Shown one piece after another: positions 46,952-54,752 of a stretch of 64,000 nucleotides of DNA (positions within the stretch are counted from its first letter, which is position 1; each line of letters starts with the position of its first letter). Source of the stretch: Actinomyces bowdenii (GTDB lineage: Bacteria > Actinomycetota > Actinomycetes > Actinomycetales > Actinomycetaceae); the NCBI RefSeq assembly GCF_017592395.1, contig NZ_JAGFOU010000001.1, positions 124,001 through 188,000 of the forward strand, given 5' to 3'. The notes under the pieces are model-generated. The model searched no databases and was not told the DNA's origin. It was given only the letters and a program-made list of their open reading frames with translations. The translations under genes were made by a program, and so were the position numbers.

Positions 46952-47517
46952 AGGTTTTTCTTCACTCGCTGAGGTCCTGCACCAAGCTGCCGAACGTAGG
47001 GCCTCCCGGCCGTGCCGGGTCTCTGCGCGAGATTACCCTGAGGTATCGCACCGCGCTCTATTCCGGGCCCTCGACCTCCGCCGGGCTCGAACCGCGGCAT
47101 CCCCGGCCTCCCCGGGCCAGCAGGAGCAGGGCCCTATCGGCCTGCCCGAGCAGGTCCTCGGGCGGCCGGGCCGCGGCGCCCGCCGTCGGCGGTGCCTCCC
47201 CCGCCATCGGTGGGGACCGGGCCACGTCGCCGGGGTTATCTGCAGATTGCCGGGGTTGTCTGCAAACCGCAGGTCCTGTCAGTGCTCCGCACCCCTGGGA
47301 CCCCTCCGCTCTGCTGACTTCCCCGGCAATCTGCAGACAACCCGGGAATCCCCGCCCTCCTCCCCACCACCCGCCAGCCAGGACTCGCCCAGGAGTGGCC
47401 GCCACGCTCAGGGACGCCGGCGGGTAGCCCAGACCAGCAGGGGCTCGGCCCGGGCCTCACCCCCGCATAGGCGCGATCGACTCGTCGGCCGCCTCGCCCC
47501 ATCTGGAAGCGGTGGCG
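46952..47517. other. Intergenic region upstream of the large helicase
   Basis: About 565 bp. It holds the 116-bp inverted-repeat structure at 47230-47345. The remainder is Pro/Arg-codon-like GC-rich sequence without a supported gene. Confidence 0.5.
47230..47345. repeat. Long inverted repeat with internal direct repeats
   Basis: The left arm 47230-47255 (CCGGGGTTATCTGCAGATTGCCGGGG-type) and right arm 47321-47345 are inverted over ~25 bp with about one mismatch and one indel, with ~65 bp between them. Within the left side the unit GCCGGGGTT(A/G)TCTGCA occurs twice in tandem with a 20-bp period. It could be a set of binding sites, the ends of a small non-autonomous element, or a cruciform-forming repeat. 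It sits about 280 bp before the large helicase gene. Confidence 0.65.
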
Positions 47518-47949
47518 TCAGGACAGTCGATCGATGGGGCGCTCGCCGATCTCCACCTGCGGGCGGAGCAGATAACCGTCGGGATCCATCACCACCAGCT
47601 GCCGCACCCCGATGAGCCTGTCACCCGCGGCATACCATCGCTGCTCGGGATCGACGACACAGGCCCAGCCAGCCTCCTCAAGGCGCTTGCTGATGGCATC
47701 GAGGTCTGGCACCTGGATCTCGAGGTTGATGCCCCGCCCCAGGGGCGGCTCCAACTCAGCCGTCTGCCACGTGCGGCCGCACGAGATCTGGTCGAGCATC
47801 ACGTGTGAACGCCCCAGGGTGACATACGCGAAGCGCTCCTGCGGACGGGCGTACCTCACCGAGAAGCCAATGAGACCGCACCAGAAGTCCAGGGAGGCGT
47901 CCAGGTCACGAACGGCCAACTCAGGGACCAGGTCCGGCTGATGCCTCAT
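47518..47949 (-). CDS. VOC/glyoxalase-fold protein (bleomycin-resistance-like)
   Basis: 143 aa. It has the two beta-alpha-beta-beta-beta modules of the vicinal oxygen chelate fold: VPELAVRDLDASLDFWCGLIGFSV, then ERFAYVTLGRSHVMLDQ, and INLEIQVPDLDAISKRLEEAGW ending LVVMDPDGYLLRPQVEIGERP. The closest family by reading is the bleomycin-binding or fosfomycin-type group, where drug sequestration or metal-dependent transfer is known, but housekeeping homologues are common. The metal-ligand pattern (H/E/E) is not clearly complete. It is a monocistronic gene next to a GC-rich gap. Confidence 0.85.
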   Translation of the reverse strand: MRHQPDLVPELAVRDLDASLDFWCGLIGFSVRYARPQERFAYVTLGRSHVMLDQISCGRTWQTAELEPPLGRGINLEIQVPDLDAISKRLEEAGWACVVDPEQRWYAAGDRLIGVRQLVVMDPDGYLLRPQVEIGERPIDRLS

Positions 47950-48067
47950 TGCCCCACCTAAGCGCGCTCACCAGCGGCCCGTCAAGCGGCCCGCACGCGG
48001 CGCCGCGGCCCGGCTGCTGGCGGTGGTCTTGCGGCGAGCACCGATGACGGGGCCTTCCCGCACTTAC

Positions 48068-48088
48068 GAAACTATTTGACTTCGTTTC
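48068..48088. promoter_or_regulatory. Dyad upstream of the reductase gene
   Basis: GAAAC and GTTTC at 48068-48072 and 48084-48088 are inverted around 11 bp, in an AT-rich stretch that also contains TTGACT (48076-48081). The dyad may be an operator overlapping the promoter of the gene starting at 48111. Confidence 0.35.
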
Positions 48089-48110
48089 TGCGGCCGGCGA
48101 GGCTGCCGCC

Positions 48111-49322
48111 ATGCCCTCCCCCTCAGAGCCCGCCGCCCCGGCCTCCGCTGCGACCAGCCCAGCCAGCACGGGCAACCGGCCCGCGCCGGCCCCCACGGGC
48201 CCCGGGTACGGCACTCCCCTGCTGACCCACGGCGGCATCGACCTGCGCGGCATCCCCGTGGATGCCTCCGCCCCGGTCATGGTCACCGGGGCCAGCGGCT
48301 ACCTGGGCAGCTGGGTGGTCAGGGGCCTGCTGGAGGTGGGGGTGAGCGTGCATGCGGCGGTGCGCGATCCGCAGGACGCCGCGAGGACGGCCCACCTGCG
48401 GGCCGCCGAGGAGCGCGGCCCGGGGCGCCTGCGGCTCTTCACCGCAGACCTGCTCCAGGAGGGCTCCTACGGCGAGGCGATGGAGGGCTGCGCCGTCGTC
48501 ATCCACACCGCCTCGCCCTTCATCCGCTCCGTGGCCGACCCCCATCGCGACCTCATCGCCCCGGCCCTGGAGGGCACGCGCAATGTGCTGGCGGCCGTGG
48601 ATGGCACGCCCTCGGTGCGGCGGGTGGTGCTCACCAGCTCGATCGCGGCCATGTACGGGGATGCCGCGGACCTGGAGCACTACCCGGGCCGGATCGTGGG
48701 CGAGGGGTCGTGGAACACCACCTCCTCCCCGGAGCACGAGCCCTACGCCTACTCCAAGACGGTGGCGGAGGAGGAGGCCTGGCGGATCGCCGGGGCCCAG
48801 GAGCGCTGGCAGCTGGTGACGATCCACCCCTCCCTCATCCTGGGGCCCGCGCTCAATGCGGCCCCGACCTCGGAGAGCTTCTCCATCGTGGGGCGCATCC
48901 TCGCGGGGGAGCTGCGCGCGGGAGCCCCGGATATCGGCATCAGCGCCGTGGATGTGCGGGAGGTGGCGCAGGCGCATATCGCGGCGGCCTTCCTGCCCCG
49001 GGCCCATGGGAGGTACATCGTCTCGGCGCAGGACACGGACCTCCTGGGGCTGGCCCACTGCCTGCGGCCGCGCTTCGGCCGCGGCCTGCGCCTGCCCCGC
49101 CACTGCGCCCCTCGCGGCCTCGTGCTGGCCCTGGCGCCCCGGCTCGGACTGACCCGCCAGTACGTGCGGCGCAATGTCGGATATGCGCTGAGGGTGGACG
49201 CCTCCCGCAGCCGCCGGGAGCTGGGGATCCGCTACCGCCCGGTGCAGGAGTCGGTGGAGGCGATGGCCGTCCAGATACTGGCCCACGCCTCCCGCCGCCG
49301 GGGTGCGGGCCACCGCTCCTGA
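48111..49322 (+). CDS. NAD(P)-dependent epimerase/reductase (dihydroflavonol-4-reductase-like SDR)
   Basis: 403 aa. After a Pro/Ala-rich start comes VMVTGASGYLGSWVVRGLLEVG, the GxxGxxG Rossmann signature of extended short-chain dehydrogenases. The substrate-binding/catalytic pattern continues with HTASPF, VVLTSSIAAMYGD and YAYSKTVAE, in which Tyr and Lys are the catalytic YxxxK. The following IHPSLILGPALN is typical of cinnamoyl-CoA or dihydroflavonol reductase relatives. A ~50-residue Arg-rich C-terminal region follows. It probably reduces a small carbonyl substrate; the exact one is unknown. Upstream there is a dyad that may bind a repressor. Confidence 0.87.
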   Translation: MPSPSEPAAPASAATSPASTGNRPAPAPTGPGYGTPLLTHGGIDLRGIPVDASAPVMVTGASGYLGSWVVRGLLEVGVSVHAAVRDPQDAARTAHLRAAEERGPGRLRLFTADLLQEGSYGEAMEGCAVVIHTASPFIRSVADPHRDLIAPALEGTRNVLAAVDGTPSVRRVVLTSSIAAMYGDAADLEHYPGRIVGEGSWNTTSSPEHEPYAYSKTVAEEEAWRIAGAQERWQLVTIHPSLILGPALNAAPTSESFSIVGRILAGELRAGAPDIGISAVDVREVAQAHIAAAFLPRAHGRYIVSAQDTDLLGLAHCLRPRFGRGLRLPRHCAPRGLVLALAPRLGLTRQYVRRNVGYALRVDASRSRRELGIRYRPVQESVEAMAVQILAHASRRRGAGHRS

Positions 49323-49482
49323 GGCCCAGCGCCCTGCCGGCCGACCCCGCCCCCTGCTCCTTGGGCCCGGAGGGCTCCGACCTCCATCGGAAACGGCCCT
49401 GCCACCATCCGTGGCCTGCGGCGCCGCTGCGAGGCGCCGCGTTGGGCTGCGCGGCGGGCTGGTGAGGGTGAAGAATGGGGGC

Positions 49483-49530
49483 ATGCTCATGCCCTATGCC
49501 CCCGCGGCTGAGCCGCTGATCTCCCGATGA
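49483..49530 (+). pseudogene. Truncated duplicate of the DUF4921 gene start (15 codons)
   Basis: MLMPYAPAAEPLISR followed by TGA. The 48 bp at 49474-49521 match 50215-50262, the start of the DUF4921 gene, at 43 positions, with the first 26 identical, including the upstream AATGGGGGC. It is the remnant of a duplication or the scar of an insertion, with the flavin reductase gene lying between the two copies. Confidence 0.8.
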
Positions 49531-49576
49531 GCGAGCCCGATCGCCTCCTGCCGAGACCGATCGCCCACCGGCATCA

Positions 49577-50182
49577 TCATCCCCCGGGGCCCGGGAGCGC
49601 CGGCTCGGCGTCGAGTGCCGAGCGCGGTGGCCCCATGGGCGCGTAATGCCCCTCCTGGAGGTAGAACAGCGGGGTGCGCAGCGCGGCGTAGCGCTCGGAC
49701 AGGCCGCCGGCCGTGCAGCGCTCGTCGACGGCGACCCGTGTGACTGTCCCCAGGATGAGGATCTCCCCGGCCTTGATGTCCAGGATGCGGTCCAGTCGGC
49801 ACTCCAAGTGGGCGGGGCACTCGCGCAGGTGGGGCACGCCGACCGTCACGCCCTCCTCCACAGTCAAGCCGGAGGAGCGCAGCCTCTCACCGTGCCCCTG
49901 CTCCGGCATCCTCCAGATTGCCGGCGCCATCTCCTCTCCCGGGACGTTGACGACGAACTCCCCGCGGGCCTCGATGTTGCGGCAGGTCGCGTGCTCGCGG
50001 TTGCAGCCGAAGCCGAAGGTGGGGCCGGAGAAGGATGCCATGACCCCGCAGCTCTTGGGGGCGATCCCCACCCGCCCTTGATCATCCAGGGTGGTGATCA
50101 GCAGGACCTGGCTGGGCAAGGGCGAGGGGGACCAGTGGAGCTTGTGCAGGGGCATGTCCACGAAGGCGCTCATGCCAGGCAT
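49577..50182 (-). CDS. Flavin reductase-like FMN-binding split-barrel protein
   Basis: 201 aa from ATG 50182 (ATG 50173 also possible). The split-barrel signature of the flavin-reductase/DIM6-NTAB family is visible: PLPSQVLLITTLDDQGRVGIAPKSCGVMASFSGPTFGFGCN, then EFVVNVPGEEMAPAIW and HLECRLDRILDIKAGEILILGTVTRVAVDE. Members bind FMN and reduce or transfer flavins, often supplying FMNH2 to a partner oxygenase, but no partner is visible here. It lies between the two direct repeats at 49474 and 50215 and is oriented against the neighbouring gene, consistent with having been inserted. Confidence 0.85.
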   Translation of the reverse strand: MPGMSAFVDMPLHKLHWSPSPLPSQVLLITTLDDQGRVGIAPKSCGVMASFSGPTFGFGCNREHATCRNIEARGEFVVNVPGEEMAPAIWRMPEQGHGERLRSSGLTVEEGVTVGVPHLRECPAHLECRLDRILDIKAGEILILGTVTRVAVDERCTAGGLSERYAALRTPLFYLQEGHYAPMGPPRSALDAEPALPGPGG

Positions 50183-50223
50183 GCTACTGGCGCGCCGACC
50201 CTGGGGGGCGCGACAATGGGGGC

Positions 50224-51582
50224 ATGCTCATGCCCTATGCTCCCGTGGCCGAGCCGTTGACCCGCATGGCCGATGGGACTGTCAAGCAGATCAGCCCCTT
50301 CACCGGCACGGAGGTGTGGACGGTGCCGGGGCGCGGCAACCGCCCGATCGCCCACCAGGCGGCCGAGGCGCGCCCCTTGACGGCGCGGGATCGCGCGCAT
50401 GCCTGCGCCTTCTGCCCGGGCCGCTACCTGGAGACGCCGCCGGAGAAGTCGCGCGTGGTGCGCTCGGCCGACGGCGGGTTCGCGCGCCTGGATGCCCTGC
50501 CCGCCACGGAGCTGGAGGCGACGACGGCGGAGTTCCGGCGGATCCCCAACCTCTTCGAGATCCTGTCCTTCGAGTACTGGAGCGCCAATCACGGCTACGA
50601 GGTGCCCGATGCGGCCCGTGAGCGCATGGAGGCCTACCTGGCCGATCCCGCGGGCGAGGCCCACCTGACGGCGGTGGCCACCGCCAAGCTGCGGGCCTCG
50701 GGGGCTGAGCCCTCGGCGTGGGCGCTCATGGACGAGGCCTCGCGGCGCCGCTACCTGGCCGCCTTCTTCGCCGGCGGGCACGACGTCATCGTGGCACGGC
50801 GGCATTTCACCGACGACGCGGTGGACTCCTCGGGCCTGGCGGGCTCGGGGACGCTGAGCGTGGCCGAGCACCGGGCCTACACGCGCCTGGCGGTCGATGC
50901 CATGGCGGACCTGTATGCCGCGAACCGCTGGGTGCGCTATGTGGCGGTGTTCCAGAACTGGCTGCGCCCGGCGGGGGCGAGCTTCGACCACCTGCACAAG
51001 CAACTGGTGGCCATTGATGAGCGGGGGGTGACCAGCGAGCTGGAGCTGGCTCGGGTGCGGGCCAACCCGAACCTGTACAACGAGATGGCGGTGGACTATG
51101 CGGCCTACCGGGGGCTGCTGGTGGCCAGCAATGAGCACGCGGTGGCCTTCGCGGGCTTCGGGCACCGCTACCCCACCTTGGAGGTCTACTCCACCTCCGC
51201 GACGCCTGAGCCGTGGCTGATGCGGGCCGAGGAGGTGGAGGCGGTCTCGGACCTGGTGCATGCGCTGCATGCGGCCACGGGCGTGGAGGTGCCGTGCAAT
51301 GAGGAGTGGCATCACAAGCCGATGGATGTCGACCAGCCGATGCCCTGGCATGTGACGCTCAAGTGGCGGGTCTCGACGCTGGCGGGCTTCGAGGGGGGCA
51401 CGAAGATCTACCTCAACACCATCGACCCGTGGTCGCTGCGGGACCGGGTGGTGGCGCGCCTGGAGGATCTGCGGGCGGACCGCCTCATCGCCCCGATGGC
51501 GGTGGGCGAGGAGTGCCCGACGACGCCCAACCGGCTGCTGTACAACCCGGTCCTGGCCGCCCGCGCGGCCCAGGATGTGTAG
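50224..51582 (+). CDS. DUF4921-family protein, galactose-1-phosphate uridylyltransferase/HIT-like
   Basis: 452 aa. A zinc-site-like CAFCPG (after ARDRAHA) sits near residue 60. Near residue 258 is FDHLHKQLVAID, the H-x-H-x-Q catalytic pattern of the HIT/GalT superfamily, and further conserved segments are FQNWLRPAGASF, NPNLYNEMAVDYAAYRGLLVASNEH and VPCNEEWHHKPMDVDQPMPWHVTLKWRV. Thus it is a nucleotidyl transferase-like enzyme of the GalT fold whose substrate has not been worked out, as for DUF4921 in general. Start ATG 50224; the preceding AATGGGGGC gives a weak ribosome site. It is isolated from any galactose operon. Confidence 0.85.
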   Translation: MLMPYAPVAEPLTRMADGTVKQISPFTGTEVWTVPGRGNRPIAHQAAEARPLTARDRAHACAFCPGRYLETPPEKSRVVRSADGGFARLDALPATELEATTAEFRRIPNLFEILSFEYWSANHGYEVPDAARERMEAYLADPAGEAHLTAVATAKLRASGAEPSAWALMDEASRRRYLAAFFAGGHDVIVARRHFTDDAVDSSGLAGSGTLSVAEHRAYTRLAVDAMADLYAANRWVRYVAVFQNWLRPAGASFDHLHKQLVAIDERGVTSELELARVRANPNLYNEMAVDYAAYRGLLVASNEHAVAFAGFGHRYPTLEVYSTSATPEPWLMRAEEVEAVSDLVHALHAATGVEVPCNEEWHHKPMDVDQPMPWHVTLKWRVSTLAGFEGGTKIYLNTIDPWSLRDRVVARLEDLRADRLIAPMAVGEECPTTPNRLLYNPVLAARAAQDV

Positions 51583-51699
51583 GGCCTGGACCTCTTCTCA
51601 TCGCGGGCCGCACCCGCGCCCTGGCCCGATTGGACCCGGCCACTGCGAGCAGGACGCCGGCACCCGACACGGGTCAGCAGGCGGATAGCGCTCAGGAGG

Positions 51700-53247
51700 T
51701 CAGACGGGCCGTCGGGTTCGGGGCCCCACCCGGGACCGCTCGTGCCACAGCTTGTTGGTGTCATTGATGGACAGCTCGGTCTCGGTGAGCTGGACATCCA
51801 CCGGGATGCCCGGGCGCCCGCCGACCTTGACCAGGAACTTCCCACGCCCCGGGGGCTCGGCCTCCCGCCCGGTCGAGGGATCCCAGGCGGGAGGGTCCTG
51901 CCACCCGATGAGCAGCTCCTGCTCGGCCCCCGAGAAGGGCACGGCCGCGGTGAGCTGCGGCATCTCCGCCGAGGGCAGGCCGCCGCAGATGACCATGCCG
52001 GAGCGCTCCACGAAGCCCCGGGCCTTCATCCGGTCCTCCTGGCCGGCCAGGGCCAGCAGGTCGCTCATCGTGTGCGAGATCATCGCCATGCCCACGCCCC
52101 GCTGCCGGTTGAGGCGCGTCAGGGCATCCACCCGATCGACCATCCCCCGCCCGGCGCGCAGCGCCCGCCACAGCTCGTCGAGGATGACGAAGTAGTGGCG
52201 CCGGGGCTCCAGCCCCGCATCGGCCAGGGCATGGGCGACATTGACGGTGCTGAAGCCGGCCGACCAGCACGCCAGCAGCGTGGCGGCCTGAAGGTCCATC
52301 TCGGAGTCGTCGATCGCGGAGACGTCGTAGGCCACCGGGGCGTCGCGGCGCATCGGATTGGTGGTCTGGCGCGAGAACGCCTCCCCCAGCCTCCCGCCGC
52401 CCACCAGGCCGATGAGCGAGGCCTCCAGGCCCTCGGTGATCTCCCTGTAGCGGGCCTCGTCGCCGCGGTCCAGGGCGACCGCGCGCACCTGAGGCGGCCC
52501 CTCCTGGATGACGCGAAGAAGATCGCCCAGGACGGGAACGCCCTCGTGGTGCTCATCGAGATGCTTCAGGGCCCGGTCCAGGATCGTCTCCTCACGATCC
52601 GTGGGCGGGGCCTGGCGCAGGATCGTCAGCAGCGCGGAGACCATCGTGTGCCGGCGCCCATGGGCATCGGCCAGGACCTGCGCGGCCTCCTTGCCCAGCC
52701 CCGCCTCCCGCAGCCTGGCCGCTGCCCGCACGGCCTCGCCGGGGTCGAGGATGTTGAGGTAGCCGCGCCCGCGGCCCAGGGTGATGACCTGCCCGCCCAG
52801 GGCCTCGATGAGATCGACGTAATCGGGCTTGAGGTCGCCCAGGACGATGGGCATGACGCCGTAGCCGGCCAGCCCCGTGGCCATGCGGCGAACGATCGTC
52901 GACTTGCCCAGGCCCGGCTTGCCCAGCACGAAGGCGCTGGGGTTGGAGATGAGCTTGGCCCGCTGGAACCAGGAGATCGGGTCGCAGCACAGGGTGGCGC
53001 CGGTGTGGGCGTGCCGGCCCAGGGGCACGCCCACCATCGGGGTGCCCGTCCCGACGGCGAAGGGCCACAGGCCGCAGACCTGCACGGTGGTGCCGCGCCA
53101 CTCATCGGCCTGCTGCACGTAGGCCGAGGCTCCCCGGCCGCGCCCCAGCCACCCCCGCATCGGCGGGCGCAGGGGGCGCGCCTCGCGCTGCTGGGCCCGC
53201 TCCCTCCCGTCCTGTCGGTGCTTCCTCCGATCCGCCCGCCTGCTCAC
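51700..53247 (-). CDS. VirB4/TraC-like conjugation ATPase
   Basis: 515 aa from GTG 53247, overlapping the previous stop as GTGA. Walker A is GKPGLGKST (109-117), with AFVL before it; Walker B is HYFVILDELWRALR near 350, followed by RQRGVGMAMISHTMSDLLAL, the sensor region of VirB4-type ATPases. The chain has only the C-terminal ATPase half of VirB4; the SCO6880-family product may replace the N-terminal part, as in other actinobacterial conjugative elements. It energises substrate passage through a type IV channel. Last gene of a six-gene leftward operon. Confidence 0.87.
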   Translation of the reverse strand: MSRRADRRKHRQDGRERAQQREARPLRPPMRGWLGRGRGASAYVQQADEWRGTTVQVCGLWPFAVGTGTPMVGVPLGRHAHTGATLCCDPISWFQRAKLISNPSAFVLGKPGLGKSTIVRRMATGLAGYGVMPIVLGDLKPDYVDLIEALGGQVITLGRGRGYLNILDPGEAVRAAARLREAGLGKEAAQVLADAHGRRHTMVSALLTILRQAPPTDREETILDRALKHLDEHHEGVPVLGDLLRVIQEGPPQVRAVALDRGDEARYREITEGLEASLIGLVGGGRLGEAFSRQTTNPMRRDAPVAYDVSAIDDSEMDLQAATLLACWSAGFSTVNVAHALADAGLEPRRHYFVILDELWRALRAGRGMVDRVDALTRLNRQRGVGMAMISHTMSDLLALAGQEDRMKARGFVERSGMVICGGLPSAEMPQLTAAVPFSGAEQELLIGWQDPPAWDPSTGREAEPPGRGKFLVKVGGRPGIPVDVQLTETELSINDTNKLWHERSRVGPRTRRPV

Positions 53248-54752
53248 AGCTTCTCCCTCAGCTCCGTGGGCACCCTGATGTGCTTGGGCAGCACCAGCCC
53301 CAGGGGCAGCGCCGCTGCGAAGGCCGAGTCCTGGGAGCCGTAGACGGGCCGCAGCCGCAGCCGCGCGGTGGCCGCGAGATTGTCGATCGCCGCGCGGGCA
53401 TCGGCCTGCCTGGACAGGTCCGCGACGGTGGCGGTCACCAGCATGCCGAACTGGACCAGGCCCGCGCCGGAGGCCTCCTCCTGCGCGGTCGCCGCCGCGG
53501 CCCGGACCGCGAGGCTGTCGCGCGCAGCGGGCTTGCTCGTCGAGGTCACCCGGAACTCGGCCGCCCGCAGATCGGCCTCCACGATCGCTGCGGCCCTGGC
53601 GGCGTCGATCGGCCGGTACAGCAGGGTCACGCGCTTGCGGGTGATATCGCGGTGCGGGGCCAGCAGGCGCGCCAGCACCCCGGACTGCACGGTGCCGCGC
53701 GGGGCCTGGGTCATCGCCCAGGTGCACGAGTAGGCCGAGTCGTGGCGGTAGCCGCCCCATGAGGCCTGCGCCGCGCTGGGCCCCACCTCCGGCCAGGTCA
53801 GCTCCACCCTCTGGCCCGCGGCGCGGGCCTCGTCGATGAGCACCGCCGCGGCCGGGTCGTAGGCGATCCGCACCGCCTCGCACAGCTCCTGCGCCGTCAG
53901 CGGGTGGGCGGCGCCCGCGCCCGTGGCCTGGAGGCCGGCGGTCAGGCCGGGCAGCCGCGCCGCCAACTCGCGGCCCATCTCCTCGGCCTGGCGCCTCTTG
54001 CCGCCCGGCCGCTGCGCGGCGCTGAAGGTGATGGCCACGAAGGCCTTCACCGTGGAGGATCCCTCCGGGTAGCGGCCCACCACCTCCCTGAGCATCTCGC
54101 GGGCGAAGGCCGGCGCATCGGGGTCGATGTTGATCTCCACCTCGCGGCGCAGGCGCGTGCCCGAGTCCGGCGCCGTCTCGATCGTCACCGAGGCGGCCTC
54201 GATCCCGGGCTCATCCCCGAGATTGGCCAGCCAGTGGCCCCAGTCGGCCACCCACACATCGACCTGCTCGCAGTCCACCAGGGCGGCGCCGTCGGGCTCG
54301 GTGCCGATGACCACCGAGTAGGAGCCGGTGGCGGGCGTGTGCAGCAGCGCGAAGGGCCGCCCGTAGGAGTCCGTGTGCTCGCTCAGCCGTGTGGCCGCCG
54401 CCAGGCCGGGGAGCTGGTGGGTGCCCCACAGGGCGCGCCCCAGGGGCCCGGAGCGGTAGAGGTTCGAGCCGCGCGAGCGCGCCGCCCACCACCCCAGGCG
54501 CGCTCCCCCACGGGTGAGCAGGTTGCGGCCGTGGGCGTCCCTGGTGAGGACCGCCAGCATGACGGCGCCGAGCACTGCCGCCACGATGACGGCCCGCAGG
54601 AGGTCGGCCACCATCACCGTGATGACCACGACGATGAGTCCTGCCAGCAGCAGGCCCGTGCCCACCGACCCCAGCCCGAGGATCCCCGGCGACGTCGGCC
54701 GGCGCCAGTTCCCATAGGTCCGCGGAGTCCTGCTCGTGTCAACGGCTGCCAC
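53244..54752 (-). CDS. SCO6880-family conjugation protein
   Basis: 502 aa from GTG 54752, beginning 14 bp inside the end of the preceding gene. Two membrane helices lie near the N-terminus (GTGLLLAGLIVVVITVMVADLL and VIVAAVLGAVMLAV). The rest is a soluble domain: SYSVVIGTEPDGAALVDCEQVDVWVADWGHWLANLGDEP, TIETAPDSGTRLRREV and SWGGYRHDSAYSCTWAMTQAPRG, the last being characteristic of the SCO6880 group found beside VirB4-like ATPases in actinobacterial integrative elements. It is thought to be the membrane partner of the VirB4 ATPase. Substrate unknown. Confidence 0.85.
   Translation of the reverse strand: MAAVDTSRTPRTYGNWRRPTSPGILGLGSVGTGLLLAGLIVVVITVMVADLLRAVIVAAVLGAVMLAVLTRDAHGRNLLTRGGARLGWWAARSRGSNLYRSGPLGRALWGTHQLPGLAAATRLSEHTDSYGRPFALLHTPATGSYSVVIGTEPDGAALVDCEQVDVWVADWGHWLANLGDEPGIEAASVTIETAPDSGTRLRREVEINIDPDAPAFAREMLREVVGRYPEGSSTVKAFVAITFSAAQRPGGKRRQAEEMGRELAARLPGLTAGLQATGAGAAHPLTAQELCEAVRIAYDPAAAVLIDEARAAGQRVELTWPEVGPSAAQASWGGYRHDSAYSCTWAMTQAPRGTVQSGVLARLLAPHRDITRKRVTLLYRPIDAARAAAIVEADLRAAEFRVTSTSKPAARDSLAVRAAAATAQEEASGAGLVQFGMLVTATVADLSRQADARAAIDNLAATARLRLRPVYGSQDSAFAAALPLGLVLPKHIRVPTELREKL

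Noticed and set aside
41639-46972. A plus-strand open frame of 1777 codons opposite the large helicase gene
   Set aside because: Its translation is low-complexity Gly/Ala/Gln/His-rich text without domains, the usual antisense shadow in GC-rich DNA. The minus strand shows helicase and nuclease motifs.
47080-47110. A tRNA T-arm-like stretch (GGTTCGAGCCC on the minus strand)
   Set aside because: The stem does not pair properly and no acceptor, D or anticodon arm can be built around it.
47058-47405. A 115-codon minus-strand frame within the gap upstream of the large helicase
   Set aside because: Gly/Arg-rich with its only distinctive text (CLQIAG, CRQPRQS) coming from the inverted repeat. No ribosome site.
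51583-51699. Possible attachment site at the left end of the T4SS-like cluster
   Set aside because: No tRNA end and no direct repeat with the other side of the cluster could be found by eye.
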